Shown: positions 1 to 10,086 of the stretch, piece after piece
Layout: the number at the start of each line of letters is the position of its first letter
How positions within the stretch are numbered: the stretch's first letter is position 1
Origin: Paenibacillus sp. JDR-2
GTDB lineage: Bacteria; Bacillota; Bacilli; Paenibacillales; Paenibacillaceae
Length of the DNA: 64,000 bases
Direction: 5' to 3'
Assembly: GCF_000023585.1 (NCBI RefSeq)
Contig: NC_012914.1
Span: 4,680,001-4,744,000, forward strand
Notes under the pieces: model-generated
Told to the model about the DNA's origin: nothing
Database searches by the model: none
The model's input: only the letters and a program-made list of their open reading frames with translations
Translations under genes and position numbers: made by a program

Positions 1-3000
1 CTTCCGTGGCGGCCAGCGTCAGCTCATCCCGCACCGTTCCGTCCGGCTGCGTCGTGCGAACAACTTTTGGCGCTGCAGGCTCAACCGGCGTCGTTACGCT
101 TCCTCCGCCTCCGGATACCGGCGGCACGCTTGCTTCCGCAGCGGTAAACCGCAGGGCATCGGCAAGCATCAGCTCACCGGACTTATTAACGACGCGGATC
201 GTATGCGAACCCGCGGTTAATCCCGAGACGCTGTACAGGCTTACTTGCGAGTCGCGGCTGTCTGCATGAGCATTAACCGTCTTCTTCAGCTCACCGTCAA
301 TATATACTTCCATCTCGCCTTGCTTTGGTCCAACCGGCGACAGCAGCTCGATGCCGGTGCCTTTAAACGTATAGGAGAAGGCTGCTCCTTCCGCCGCGGA
401 CGCATGCGCGTCGTCGCCGTAGTCGCCCCGGAAGCGTAGCGTCAGCTTCGTTGTTCCGACCGGCTGAGTGGCCAAGTACTGTTGCTTGATGGTCAACACA
501 TGATCTTCAATCGCGTAATCAGTGCCGCGAACAAGCGCTGTTGAACCGTTATATATGCCGTTCAGGCTGTCCGGACTTGCCAGCAGATTAACGCTGACAT
601 CAGCAGGCGCGTTCTTCGCAAAGTCCGTCGAGGAAACATCGATCAGGTCCGGCAGCTGCACGCGCAGCGTGTCGAGCAGCATAAATTTCCCTGATTTCTT
701 CACGGCTTTGATCGTATGGAAGCCGTTCGTCAAGCCGCGAACCGTATACACGGTCCGCTGCGGAGCGTTGTGCGCACCCGCCTCGTACGTGCTTACATTG
801 CCTTGGCTGACTCCATCGATGAAGATTTCAACGTTGCCTTGACCTTCATCGACCTCGGTAATATAGTCAATCCCCGTGCCTTGGAACGTATACGTGAAGA
901 AGGAGTCATTGTTCTCCGTCCATTGCACGTCATCCTTGTAGTCGCCGAGACCGCGGCCGCTGCTGCGGTTCCAGCTGCCCGTATAGCGGATGCCCGGGTC
1001 GTCATTGTTTACGAAGACGTAACGGCCAGGCGAAGCCGAATTAATTACGGTAAGCGCAAGCGTTCTTGGGCCGCTGCTCGAGAATTCGAACGACAAGCTT
1101 GCGTCCCCAACCGGCAGCGATGCCAAATAGGATTTGGCGATACGGACAACGTTGCCGTCAACCGTATAATCCGTTCCTTCCGTCAACGCATTTGCGCCGT
1201 TCTTAACGCCGGTCAGCTCGTTAGAGTCGCCAAGCGTCAGCGTAACCGCAAGATCCGCTTGAGCGCCTGGACGCTTATCGAACGAAGCCGATACCGGACT
1301 GATCGAAGTGCCGCTAACGGCAATGGATAACGTCTGTGCGGCGCCTCCCGCGAATTGGAAGCTGAGTGCCGCTGCCTGACCGGAAGCCTGCTGCGCCAGA
1401 TAAGACGACTTAATCGTCACGGCGCCGTCAGACACCGTATAGTCGGTTCCTTGCTGGAGCGCCGATCCACCGTTGCTTACGCCGGTCAACGAGCTCTTGC
1501 CTAGTTGCAGCGGAACCGTAATGTCAGTCGGTTCATCCTTATTGAAACTTGTCGACGAAGGGCTGCCCAGCAGCGTATCCGCCGTAACCTTGAACCCATC
1601 AAATAGGAAATAATATTGGCCGCCTGCATTCCGGACCGCCTTCAGCGTATGCGTGCCTTGCGGCAGATCAGCCACGCTGAATACGGAATGCTGTCCGACC
1701 TGGTCGCTTCCATAGGAATCAACCGTCGACTTAAATTCACCGTCGATATAGATATCAATCTTGCCGCTGCTTGTGCTTTGCTCCGATAGCAGCTCAATCC
1801 CCGTACCCTGGAACGTGTACGTTAACTCCGGCTCCGAACCATCCGGCTCGCCGTAATGCACGTCGCCCATGTAATCGCCGAAGGACCGGCCGGTGCTGTG
1901 ACCCCATTTATTGGCGTACGCAATTGCCGGATCATCATCGTTGATCGTAACCGTATAGGAGGAAGACGCAGCGTCTCCCAAACCCGTTGAACCGTCGGCA
2001 GCACCAGAATCACCGCTGTTGCCAGCGCCCGAATCCACGCCGGAGCTGCCACCCGAACCCGAAGAGTCCGTGATGACAACGGACAAGTCCTGTGCGTCGC
2101 GCACAAGCTCGTTGCCGCCGTTGCGCGTCCAATCGCCCGTATATTTCATGCCGGTATCGTCATCGTTAACGATCGAGGTGCCGTTTTGTACCGTCACCTT
2201 AAACAGGCGCGATGCATGCGGCTCGAGGAATAACGGATCAATGCCGGTTGCCGAGCTGCCCATTTCCTTATGGCTCCACAGGTCGCGGATCGAACCGGTA
2301 CCGCTTAAGCCGATATCGCTCCATTTCACGCCAACCCGAGCGCCTTTGCTGCCAAGATTAAACAACGCCACCGTATACGTGCCGTCACCGTTATTGGCGT
2401 ACCAAGCTTGCTGATCGGTATCCATCGATACCGGATGAATCGGATGACCCGCTTGATTGACGGCGATTACCTCATCGTTCGTATAGAGAGATAAGCCGTA
2501 ATCATCCAGATTGGTTAAGTCGTCCCCGGTATAAAATTGCGCGGCCGAAGCGGCCCACAAAGTAGCGGCCGTCTGCCGTTCGTCCTTCGTCAAGCCTGAC
2601 GTTTCACCGTTGCCGACGTTCAGGGAATCGAAGTCGTTCCAGCCGCCAGGTCCGGCATCGCGCCACCAAAGAGCCGCGCCCGGGAACAACCTGGCGACGT
2701 TGGCCCATTGCGTCATGCCAATGTTCGGATCGTACGCCTCGACATCCCAGTCGATGCGCCAGCCGTTAGCGTATTTCTTCCAATAATCCACGTAGTTGTG
2801 ATCTAGCGCCCAGCTCAGCTCCAGCCAGATGCCGTGCTTGCTTAACGCTTCCGACCACGCTTTAACGTCGCCGCGCGCATCGATGCTCTCGTCGTTATGG
2901 CCGGAGCCCGGCGTCACGCTGTCGAACTTAACGAAATCGACGCCCCACGACGCGACCAGATCGGCAACGGAGTCGACCCATTTTTGCGCGCATGGATTAC

Positions 3001-3541
3001 TGAAATCGATCTTGTAGCCGAGATTCCAATAATCGCCGTATTTATAGGGCCTCACGGCGATGTCGCCGATTGTGCATTCCGGAGCTCCATAGATAGGCAG
3101 GTCGCGTTCAACCGCGTCCGGCGATATGCCGGGAATCATATAGATACCAACCTTCTGCCCGTTGGCATGCACATAGTCTATGAGGTTCTCGAAGCCGTTC
3201 GGATACTTCTCCGTGCTCGGAACAGGCCGTCCGTATTCGTCCATGCTGCCGTTCCAGCCCGCGTCGATATTAATGTATTCGTATCCGTGGGCTTGCAGCT
3301 TTTCGTGCATCGTATCGGACATCAGCTTAATTTTATCTTCCGAGATCCAGTTGCCCGACGGTCCGTCGTACACCTGCATGCTGTAGCTGCTCCAGCCCAT
3401 GTAAGGCTTCTGCGCCAAACCGTTGTCGGCCGCCTCCGCGACGTTCGTCCGCGGTGGAATGAAGCCGATTTGCGCCAGGACGGCGACCACCAGAAGTATC
3501 CCCATCCACGCCTTATTCCGGCGTTTTGCGTTAACGCTCAA
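1..3541 (-). CDS. Secreted GH27 alpha-galactosidase-type enzyme with X2 modules (C-terminus beyond window)
   Basis: Hydrolyses terminal alpha-galactosides or beta-L-arabinopyranosides outside the cell. A signal peptide is followed by a GH27 barrel. The expected nucleophile is D207 in VKFDS and the acid/base is D266 in WRIDWDV. After a Gly/Ser linker come beta-sandwich modules (YTFQGTGIELLSE and two relatives) alternating with three X2 modules (pattern NG..L..GTDY..). The visible end is a Gly-Thr linker followed by a sequence that often precedes S-layer-homology domains in Paenibacillus, so wall anchoring is inferred. I chose the TTG at 3541 because AAAGGGG lies 9 nt before it. The in-frame ATG at 3550 abuts the same ribosome site with no spacing. 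At least 1180 residues are visible. It follows the GH43 arabinanase with a terminator between. Confidence 0.85.
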   Translation of the reverse strand, partial: MSVNAKRRNKAWMGILLVVAVLAQIGFIPPRTNVAEAADNGLAQKPYMGWSSYSMQVYDGPSGNWISEDKIKLMSDTMHEKLQAHGYEYINIDAGWNGSMDEYGRPVPSTEKYPNGFENLIDYVHANGQKVGIYMIPGISPDAVERDLPIYGAPECTIGDIAVRPYKYGDYWNLGYKIDFSNPCAQKWVDSVADLVASWGVDFVKFDSVTPGSGHNDESIDARGDVKAWSEALSKHGIWLELSWALDHNYVDYWKKYANGWRIDWDVEAYDPNIGMTQWANVARLFPGAALWWRDAGPGGWNDFDSLNVGNGETSGLTKDERQTAATLWAASAAQFYTGDDLTNLDDYGLSLYTNDEVIAVNQAGHPIHPVSMDTDQQAWYANNGDGTYTVALFNLGSKGARVGVKWSDIGLSGTGSIRDLWSHKEMGSSATGIDPLFLEPHASRLFKVTVQNGTSIVNDDDTGMKYTGDWTRNGGNELVRDAQDLSVVITDSSGSGGSSGVDSGAGNSGDSGAADGSTGLGDAASSSYTVTINDDDPAIAYANKWGHSTGRSFGDYMGDVHYGEPDGSEPELTYTFQGTGIELLSEQSTSSGKIDIYIDGEFKSTVDSYGSDQVGQHSVFSVADLPQGTHTLKAVRNAGGQYYFLFDGFKVTADTLLGSPSSTSFNKDEPTDITVPLQLGKSSLTGVSNGGSALQQGTDYTVSDGAVTIKSSYLAQQASGQAAALSFQFAGGAAQTLSIAVSGTSISPVSASFDKRPGAQADLAVTLTLGDSNELTGVKNGANALTEGTDYTVDGNVVRIAKSYLASLPVGDASLSFEFSSSGPRTLALTVINSASPGRYVFVNNDDPGIRYTGSWNRSSGRGLGDYKDDVQWTENNDSFFTYTFQGTGIDYITEVDEGQGNVEIFIDGVSQGNVSTYEAGAHNAPQRTVYTVRGLTNGFHTIKAVKKSGKFMLLDTLRVQLPDLIDVSSTDFAKNAPADVSVNLLASPDSLNGIYNGSTALVRGTDYAIEDHVLTIKQQYLATQPVGTTKLTLRFRGDYGDDAHASAAEGAAFSYTFKGTGIELLSPVGPKQGEMEVYIDGELKKTVNAHADSRDSQVSLYSVSGLTAGSHTIRVVNKSGELMLADALRFTAAEASVPPVSGGGGSVTTPVEPAAPKVVRTTQPDGTVRDELTLAATE

Positions 3542-3622
3542 TCTTTGCATCCCCTTTACCCGTGTTATTCGGCAGCGCTGCGCGTCCGTTATGTAAGTAC
3601 GTCAGTAAATGCGGACTCCGTA

Positions 3623-3637
3623 ATGAAAACGCTTACC
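3623..3637. promoter_or_regulatory. cre-like site upstream of the GH27 gene
   Basis: ATGAAAACGCTTACC matches the CcpA consensus WTGNAANCGNWWNCA at 14 of 15 positions, failing only at the last base. It lies about 80 bases upstream of the GH27 start, in the 290-base gap after the GH43 gene. Carbon catabolite repression of the GH27 enzyme is inferred. A local LacI-type regulator could bind the same sequence. Confidence 0.6.
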
Positions 3638-3780
3638 GTACATCCGATTGTAGCGATCGTCCGCTTGCGAAGGTAGGTACATCTCGGTCGTTTAGCGTAC
3701 CGATTTCCCGATTTAGGGGGTACAAATCGCCTTTTAATGGACAATTCCCCCTGTACGCCGATCGATTAGGAGAAAATAAC

Positions 3781-3823
3781 GCAAACGGGACGCCGCGGAG
3801 CAAGCCCGCATCGTCCCGTTTGC
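3781..3823 (-). terminator. Terminator after the GH43 arabinanase
   Basis: Perfect 12-bp inverted repeat (GCAAACGGGACG with CGTCCCGTTTGC) with a 19-base loop. It lies just downstream of the GH43 stop codon and is followed on the minus strand by GTTATTTTC. It separates the arabinanase transcript from the GH27 promoter. Confidence 0.65.
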
Positions 3824-3830
3824 AATTGTT

Positions 3831-6377
3831 TTATTGATTTGCCAATTCCGCTGCTTGAGCCGGACTAAGAGCTCCTTCATACACCTGCAGTTCATCGAGC
3901 TGACCTTTGAACGGTGCATCCCACCAGTTCACGCCAAGACTGAAGACCGAATCCGTACCTGTGAAAATATCCGGGAAGTTCGAACCGCTGAATTTCTGTA
4001 CGCCATTAACGTAAACGGTCAAGGTACCGTTATCAACGGAATAAGCCAGCTGCGTCCATTCACCGGTTGGAATCGTAAGTCCCGCGATGCCGTCATACCA
4101 GACGCCGCTTCCGGACCATACCATTGTATTGTCTGCAGCCGGACCCTTTGGCACCAGACTCACCCAGTTAAAGCCATCCTTGGCACCAAAAAAGGTGGTC
4201 GTATACGTCGTCAGCTGATCAGGCTTCACCCAAAGCGATACCGAATACTGATTGCTGTCGATCAGCTTGTTAGGAAGCCGTACACCGGAATTGCCATCGA
4301 ACACGGCGGCTTGGCCAGCCACTCCTGCCGAATAGGACAACGTGCCTCCCGTATTATCGATCCGGTTGCCGGTAACCGAACCTGCACCAAAGCTGCCGGT
4401 AGAGTCGCTTACATTATTTTCGAACGAGTACTTCGCAACCAGCGATGCGTCCGTGTAAGGAAGGACCGTTAAAGCGAAGCTCTTTGCTTCCGATACCATT
4501 CCCTTCCTAACAACCGCCGTTAATGTTACCGTCGCCGAAGGCGAGCCGGAAGCCGGCCGGGTTACAACGCCCTGGGAAGTTACCACAGCCGGATTGCTGG
4601 AAGTCCAAGCAATCGAGGCATGGCGTGCTCCTTCCGAAGGAAGATTCAAATTCGCAATTACGCGGCTTGTATCCCCCACAGTTAGATCGGCCAGGACATC
4701 CTGTACAATCTGCGATTCTGTCTCCTCCTTCTGCTTGCTTCCCCAGATCGTAACTCCGTCACCCGACATCGCCGTAAAAGTCATCGCAAACGACTGCGAC
4801 ATCGGATCCCAGCCCTTGACGAACACGCCTTTGTACGTCATGCCGCCTAAGGTAAGCTCGGCATCGTTACGGCCGGTTGTTTTCCATGTGCCTTCCACGT
4901 CGCCAGACACTTTGTTGTTCTTATTCAGCGTAATATAGCTCGACTCCACAATATCGGCCGTTGTTCCTTTGCCGTGGTTAATAAACTTATATTCGCCGAT
5001 CAGATCCTGGCGGTTCACCTTCTCCAGAACCTCTCCCGAATACCGGTAAGGCGCGGTTACGAGCCAGCCGTCCTTGTTCATAAACATTTGATGAACGCGA
5101 ACCTCGTGGACCTCGCCTTTTTGCGGGAACCTGGAATGAAAGACGAGAAACATTTTTCCTGTCTTCGGATCCTGGTAGAAAGAATTATGTCCCGGGGATA
5201 CGTAGCCGTAGCCGATGCCGGTTCCCGGGTCCCCTACTTCGCGCTTGAACAGGAAGTTGCCCATCAGCTTGTTGCCAACTGCCGAGTTGTCGGTATCTTC
5301 CGCAAGCACCGCGCTTTTGCCCGCCGCATCCACAAATGGGCCCAGCGGATTTCTCGAGCGGTACAGCCTCATGTTATAACCGCCGTCCGCGCCCAGCCAG
5401 CCAATGGTTTCAAACAAATAGTAGTAGTCCGTATCTTTGTTATAGACCATGTAAGGCCCTTCGCCGGATTTGTAATAACCGCCTGCGATCTTGGTCCCGA
5501 AATAACGGTCTGTCAAACGACCGTCCTTCGTAACCGAATCCTTGCCCGGATAAATGGCTCTGCCGGTCGCCGGATCAATCTGCAGGGAGAAGATGCCGCC
5601 CGACCAGGAGCCATAGGACATCCACAGCTTGCCGCTCTTGTCGAACATCAACTGCGGGTCAATCGCGTTCGGGTAGTTGATATTGGCGAACGTTCCGTCC
5701 GCATTAAACCATTTGTCGCTCTCGCCGCCCAGCTTGCCTGCCGATATTAACTGCGGAATATTGGTATTGGTCCACTTTTTGTTTATGACGCTGTTGGCAT
5801 CATAAGCTACATTTGCCGTGAAGCCGGAATACACAAGCGTATCTACGTACGTATAGGGACCCTCGATATTTTGGGATACCGCAAAGCCAATCGCTGAACG
5901 GATATACGTCGAAGACGTGCAGTAATAAAGCATATAAGCGCCTTTTGTTCCGTCCGCGTTGCGGTAGCCGGCATTCCAGAATACGTCCGGCGCCCAGACG
6001 GAGAAGCCGCCTTTGCTGTCGGAGTCATTCTCGCCCGCCCATTTGAAGGAAGTCGCAAGGTTTTGCGAGAGATTGCCGTAAAGGACGTTATTAGGTGTTG
6101 TATATCCGTTGGTGAAGGTCGTCCAGTTCATCAGATCGGTAGACTTAGCTGCTTCAATATGAGAGCCAAACACATAATACGTATCTCCGTCCCGGACGAT
6201 GGAAGGGTCGTGTACGGACACATTGGTGAAAGCCGGATCCGCCGGCACAACGCTGGATCCTGGTTTATCGCCACCCTCTGCCGAGGGGGCTGCGCTTCCC
6301 CTTGCGGTAAGCGGCATGGTTAATGTAAAAACCAGCATAAGCATAACAAGCTTTTTTAATTTCATAGATTCGTGCAT
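3831..6377 (-). CDS. Secreted GH43 endo-alpha-1,5-L-arabinanase with Ig-like and LamG modules
   Basis: Likely cleaves the alpha-1,5 backbone of arabinan outside the cell. It has a signal peptide (residues 5-30), then a five-bladed GH43 domain of the arabinanase subfamily. The catalytic set is visible: D57 in VHDPSI, D240 in NAIDPQ and E306 in SGEGPY. The usual C-terminal beta domain of this subfamily follows (about 465-560), then a bacterial Ig-like domain (about 570-650) and a concanavalin-like LamG domain (about 655-848) that probably binds carbohydrate. It lies 20 bases after the lplC-type permease and is probably the last gene of the binding protein-permease-permease operon, so the importer most likely takes up arabino-oligosaccharides. 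Confidence 0.88.
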   Translation of the reverse strand: MHESMKLKKLVMLMLVFTLTMPLTARGSAAPSAEGGDKPGSSVVPADPAFTNVSVHDPSIVRDGDTYYVFGSHIEAAKSTDLMNWTTFTNGYTTPNNVLYGNLSQNLATSFKWAGENDSDSKGGFSVWAPDVFWNAGYRNADGTKGAYMLYYCTSSTYIRSAIGFAVSQNIEGPYTYVDTLVYSGFTANVAYDANSVINKKWTNTNIPQLISAGKLGGESDKWFNADGTFANINYPNAIDPQLMFDKSGKLWMSYGSWSGGIFSLQIDPATGRAIYPGKDSVTKDGRLTDRYFGTKIAGGYYKSGEGPYMVYNKDTDYYYLFETIGWLGADGGYNMRLYRSRNPLGPFVDAAGKSAVLAEDTDNSAVGNKLMGNFLFKREVGDPGTGIGYGYVSPGHNSFYQDPKTGKMFLVFHSRFPQKGEVHEVRVHQMFMNKDGWLVTAPYRYSGEVLEKVNRQDLIGEYKFINHGKGTTADIVESSYITLNKNNKVSGDVEGTWKTTGRNDAELTLGGMTYKGVFVKGWDPMSQSFAMTFTAMSGDGVTIWGSKQKEETESQIVQDVLADLTVGDTSRVIANLNLPSEGARHASIAWTSSNPAVVTSQGVVTRPASGSPSATVTLTAVVRKGMVSEAKSFALTVLPYTDASLVAKYSFENNVSDSTGSFGAGSVTGNRIDNTGGTLSYSAGVAGQAAVFDGNSGVRLPNKLIDSNQYSVSLWVKPDQLTTYTTTFFGAKDGFNWVSLVPKGPAADNTMVWSGSGVWYDGIAGLTIPTGEWTQLAYSVDNGTLTVYVNGVQKFSGSNFPDIFTGTDSVFSLGVNWWDAPFKGQLDELQVYEGALSPAQAAELANQ

Positions 6378-6397
6378 GCTCCTCTCCCCTTATGGAA

Positions 6398-7297
6398 TCA
6401 TCCTTTAACGGAACCGATCATTACCCCTTTCTCGAAATATTTTTGCAGGAACGGGTACAGCATCAGAATCGGCAGAGACGATACGATAATAACGCCGTAT
6501 TTGATCTGGTCGGCATAACGCTGGGCATAACCGCCCGATGCCGCGCCGCCGCCCGTACCCGCTCCGTTCTGGAATACCTGGTTGGACAGCAAAATATCCC
6601 TTAGCACGATTTGCAGCGGCTGGAGCTTGTTGTCCCGGATATAGATCAAACCGGTAAAGAAATCATTCCAGTGTCCGACCAGGTAATATAACCCGATAAC
6701 CGAAATCAAAGCCTTGGACAATGGCAAAGCGACCTTGGCGAAATACATAAAATGCGAGCAGCCGTCCATCACCGCCGCCTCGTAAAGCTCCGCGGGCAGC
6801 GCGGTCTCAAAGAACGTGCGGGCTATAATCAAATAGAAGATATTCACGCAAAACGGCAGGATAAATACCCAGAACGTATTCGTAATATGAAGATCCTTCA
6901 TCAGCAGGTAGGTCGGGATCAGACCGCCGTTAAAAAACATCGTGACGACAAACAGGAACATAATCGGCCGTCTCGCCTTAAATTCCTTCCGCGACAGCAC
7001 GTAAGCGGCCGGCATCGTAAACAGCATGTTGACCAGCGTTCCGAACACGGTGTAGAACAACGTATTCCGGTAGCCGATCCATACCCGGCTGTCCTGGAAT
7101 ATCTCCTTATACCCAAACAGGCTTGTGCCCTTCGGAAAAAACAGCACCTTCCCCGTAGATACGAGCGTTGAATCGCTGAACGAGGCAATCACGATGAAAT
7201 AGAGCGGATATAAGATGATGACAAATATAACCGCGCATAACGTATAAAGCGCGATATGAAAGGCGAGTTCACTCCCTTTCATGCCCTTGAGCGCCAT
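6398..7297 (-). CDS. Sugar ABC transporter permease, LplC/CUT1 type
   Basis: Integral membrane subunit of a carbohydrate importer. About six hydrophobic segments are visible. The EAA loop that contacts the ATPase is present (ELYEAAVMDGCS...), and the GVMIGSVKG C-terminus is characteristic of the LplC/YtcP branch. Its start is supported by AAGGAGG 9 nt upstream. It follows the LplB-type permease by 85 bases and precedes the arabinanase by 20. No ATPase is encoded in this locus. Importers of this branch usually share an MsmX-type ATPase encoded elsewhere. Confidence 0.9.
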   Translation of the reverse strand: MALKGMKGSELAFHIALYTLCAVIFVIILYPLYFIVIASFSDSTLVSTGKVLFFPKGTSLFGYKEIFQDSRVWIGYRNTLFYTVFGTLVNMLFTMPAAYVLSRKEFKARRPIMFLFVVTMFFNGGLIPTYLLMKDLHITNTFWVFILPFCVNIFYLIIARTFFETALPAELYEAAVMDGCSHFMYFAKVALPLSKALISVIGLYYLVGHWNDFFTGLIYIRDNKLQPLQIVLRDILLSNQVFQNGAGTGGGAASGGYAQRYADQIKYGVIIVSSLPILMLYPFLQKYFEKGVMIGSVKG

Positions 7298-7323
7298 GTG
7301 GCCATCCCTCCTTTCTATCCGAA

Positions 7324-8238
7324 TTAATACAGACTTGTGTTGGACATTTTCTTTGAAGCGGCATTCATCGCAAACAAGAATACAAAGTTGATCAGCGTAT
7401 TAAATAATCCTATTGCCGAAGCATAGCTGAATTGGTTGGACACAATGCCTATTTTATACACATAAGTGGCGATAACCTCCGAGACCGGCAGGTTCAGAGA
7501 ATTTTGCATCAGGAAGATTTTCTCAAACCCCGTGCTTAAGATATTCCCCATGCTAAGAATGAACAAAATAATAATAGTAGGAACAAGCGCCGGAAGATCG
7601 ACATACCGGATCATCTTCATTCTGCTCGCCCCGTCAATCTTGGCGGAGTCATAGAGCTGCGGATCAACGGTAGACAGTGCAGCCAGGTAAATAATGCTGT
7701 TCCAGCCGCAATGCTGCCAAATATCCGACAGGACATAGACGGGGATAAAGGTATTGGTCGAAGCAATCAGATTGATATGGCCAAGCCCCAGCCCTTTCAT
7801 CAAATGGCCAACAACGCCGGTTTCCGGCGACATCAGCACGTTCATCATGCCGACAAGGACGATAATCGATATAAAATGCGGCAGATAAACCGTCGTCTGC
7901 ATCACATTTTTAAACCGCTTGCGACGAATCTGATTCAGAATCAATGCCAGAATAATAGGCGCCGGAAATCCGACGATAATGGTCGCCAAGCTGATCAGGA
8001 ACGTATTGCGCATCAGATCGGTGAACAGATAGCTGTCAATGAACTGCTTGAAATAATCGATGCCCCTCCAGGCGCCGCCGGTCAAGCCTTTCGTAAAATC
8101 GAAATCCTTGAAAGCAAGCTGAATGCCGTACATCGGTATATAATTAAAGATCAGAACAGCGGCAATAGCGGGCGCAATCATAACCCACAGCTGATAATCC
8201 CGTCTTAATGCCCGAAGTCCTCCTCCTAATAATCGCAT
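7324..8238 (-). CDS. Sugar ABC transporter permease, LplB/CUT1 type
   Basis: Partner permease of the LplC-type protein. It has an N-terminal membrane segment, the MYGIQLAFKDF motif typical of LplB proteins, and an EAA-like loop (LYDSAKIDGASRM). I chose the ATG at 8238 because GGAGGT stands 9 nt upstream. A longer in-frame ATG at 8274 has no ribosome site. It lies between the binding-protein gene and lplC, so these are the three membrane and extracellular parts of one importer. Confidence 0.9.
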   Translation of the reverse strand: MRLLGGGLRALRRDYQLWVMIAPAIAAVLIFNYIPMYGIQLAFKDFDFTKGLTGGAWRGIDYFKQFIDSYLFTDLMRNTFLISLATIIVGFPAPIILALILNQIRRKRFKNVMQTTVYLPHFISIIVLVGMMNVLMSPETGVVGHLMKGLGLGHINLIASTNTFIPVYVLSDIWQHCGWNSIIYLAALSTVDPQLYDSAKIDGASRMKMIRYVDLPALVPTIIILFILSMGNILSTGFEKIFLMQNSLNLPVSEVIATYVYKIGIVSNQFSYASAIGLFNTLINFVFLFAMNAASKKMSNTSLY

Positions 8239-8311
8239 CGGCCGATAACCTCCCTTGCCAACCTGAGCCGGCATACCGCGTCAAGCACGGCATGCCGGCT
8301 TCCGTGGTCCG

Positions 8312-9949
8312 TTATTGCTTCTTGTAATCGTCGTAGTACTTCTGCATAATTTCAAGATTTTGCTTCAGGCCGGCTTTTTCGCTTTCCTTCACGTATCTGT
8401 CCCATTCCCCTTCAACGCCGCCCTTTGTTACCCATTTCGCGAAATTCGTATTTGCCAGGTTCATAACGTTGGTATTGTTCAGGCCCATTGTGCTGTTGTC
8501 GGCGCTCGAATATTTCAGGAAGCCAGGGAACACATCGTTATCCACATCGATCTGAATCGCGTCAATCGGCTTCGATTGCTCCAGAACCTCCTGCATATCC
8601 TTGCCAAGCGTCAGCTGAAGCGAATCCGGAATATAGAACGCTCCGTTATCCGCCATCGTGGACGTCCATTTCCATGTGCCGGGATCCATCTTGGAATCGG
8701 CCGGCGGCAGTACGCTGTAGCTTCCGTCGCCGTTATCTTTAATGTTAGGCCCAAGGGATCCGAACAGAACCTGCATGCCCATATCCGGTGCGTACAGCTC
8801 GTTAATAAACCGCATTACCGCGTCTTTGTTTTTCGATTTGGCCGACACGACAAGCTGATTAACCCCATAGTTCAAGGAGTTGTAGTCATAGCTCCACGAA
8901 ACATTGCTGTCTGGCGTTGCCTTAAGCGGCGACATCGAGGTATACTGCGGCGCAAGCTGCTCGCCAAAGCGGTCGGAAGCAACCCAGCCCATGGTAAAGC
9001 CAACCTTCGCCGTATCCCCTTCGCCGCGGGCAACGGACTGGTATTTCGTATAATCATGCGTGAATACTTCCGGATTAATCAGACCGGCTTTATAAAGCTT
9101 GTTCAGGAAAACAACCAGCTGTTTGTAGCGATCATCCACCAGATAGTTCTTCACGACGCCGTCTTCCACAAAATATCCCTGCGGGCTGCCGTCGGTCAGC
9201 GTCATGCCTTCTCCGCCGAGGAGATAAGCCGCATTGAAATAACCGCCGATTCCGCCCGGCCAATCCATTGGAATCTCGTCGTTTGGATCTCCGTTGCCGT
9301 TTGCGTCCTTTTCTTTAAACGCAACGAGCACATCGTACAGCTCATCCCAAGTTGTTGGCATTTGGAGGCCCAGGTTATCCAGCCATGTCTGGTTAATGTA
9401 TTGGCGTGTAGCCGTGGACGGCCAGTAGCGCTGATATTTCGGAAGGCCGTAAATTTTGCCGTCCGGCTGCTCGGCGATTTTCTTCGTCTCCGGCTTCGCA
9501 TCAAACATAGCCTGAACGTTGGGCAGCTTATCCAGCATGCCCGACAGATCCTGGAACAGCCCTTGGAACTGCGCCATATCCGCATCCGTAATGACGTTAG
9601 GACCGATAAAGAGATCCGGTACATCCCCGCTTGCCAGCATCGTTCCCTTTTTCTGATCCCAGTCGGCCGTAATTTCCTGCCATTCAATCTCAACGCCGGC
9701 CTTCTCCTCCACCTGCTGCAGCCATTCCATGTCCTTAAGAGGTTTCGTCAGAGGATGTTTGGTCATAATCGCCGTAAGCTTTACTTTCTTTCCGCTATTG
9801 CCGCCGCTGCCGGCGGAGCTGTCTGCCGTAGGACTGCTTCCGGTACTGCTTCCGCCATTGTTCCCGCCCGAATTCGAGTTGCTGCACGCTGACATAATGG
9901 TCGTTGCAGCAAGCATGACGGTAATGATGCTGACTACTTTCTTCCGCAT
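8312..9949 (-). CDS. Extracellular sugar-binding lipoprotein, LplA type
   Basis: Solute-binding component of the importer, anchored outside the membrane. The signal peptide ends in a lipobox (MSAC, lipidated C22), followed by a Ser/Gly/Asn-rich linker. The body is a CUT1 binding protein of usual length (545 residues). The start has GAGGGGG 7 nt upstream. It is the first gene of the importer operon, directly downstream of the AraC-type regulator gene and a 340-base regulatory gap. From the neighbouring arabinanase the ligand is probably an arabino-oligosaccharide. That is inference. Confidence 0.9.
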   Translation of the reverse strand: MRKKVVSIITVMLAATTIMSACSNSNSGGNNGGSSTGSSPTADSSAGSGGNSGKKVKLTAIMTKHPLTKPLKDMEWLQQVEEKAGVEIEWQEITADWDQKKGTMLASGDVPDLFIGPNVITDADMAQFQGLFQDLSGMLDKLPNVQAMFDAKPETKKIAEQPDGKIYGLPKYQRYWPSTATRQYINQTWLDNLGLQMPTTWDELYDVLVAFKEKDANGNGDPNDEIPMDWPGGIGGYFNAAYLLGGEGMTLTDGSPQGYFVEDGVVKNYLVDDRYKQLVVFLNKLYKAGLINPEVFTHDYTKYQSVARGEGDTAKVGFTMGWVASDRFGEQLAPQYTSMSPLKATPDSNVSWSYDYNSLNYGVNQLVVSAKSKNKDAVMRFINELYAPDMGMQVLFGSLGPNIKDNGDGSYSVLPPADSKMDPGTWKWTSTMADNGAFYIPDSLQLTLGKDMQEVLEQSKPIDAIQIDVDNDVFPGFLKYSSADNSTMGLNNTNVMNLANTNFAKWVTKGGVEGEWDRYVKESEKAGLKQNLEIMQKYYDDYKKQ

Positions 9950-10086
9950 GTAATTGCCCCCTCAATTCAATTAATTAGATGGCAGCCGAATCGGAACTCG
10001 ATACGCTGCACCGAGGCGTCTTCGCCCGGTACATCCACACTAATCGGTATGGCGATAAGCCGTATACGGACAGTTTTCGAAAGGTT

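Noticed and set aside
716..1330. Plus-strand frame of 204 codons
   Set aside because: Antisense to the X2 and sandwich modules of the GH27 gene.
8315..9892. Long plus-strand open frame of 525 codons
   Set aside because: It lies fully antisense to the binding lipoprotein gene, has no recognisable domain and reads as reverse-frame composition.
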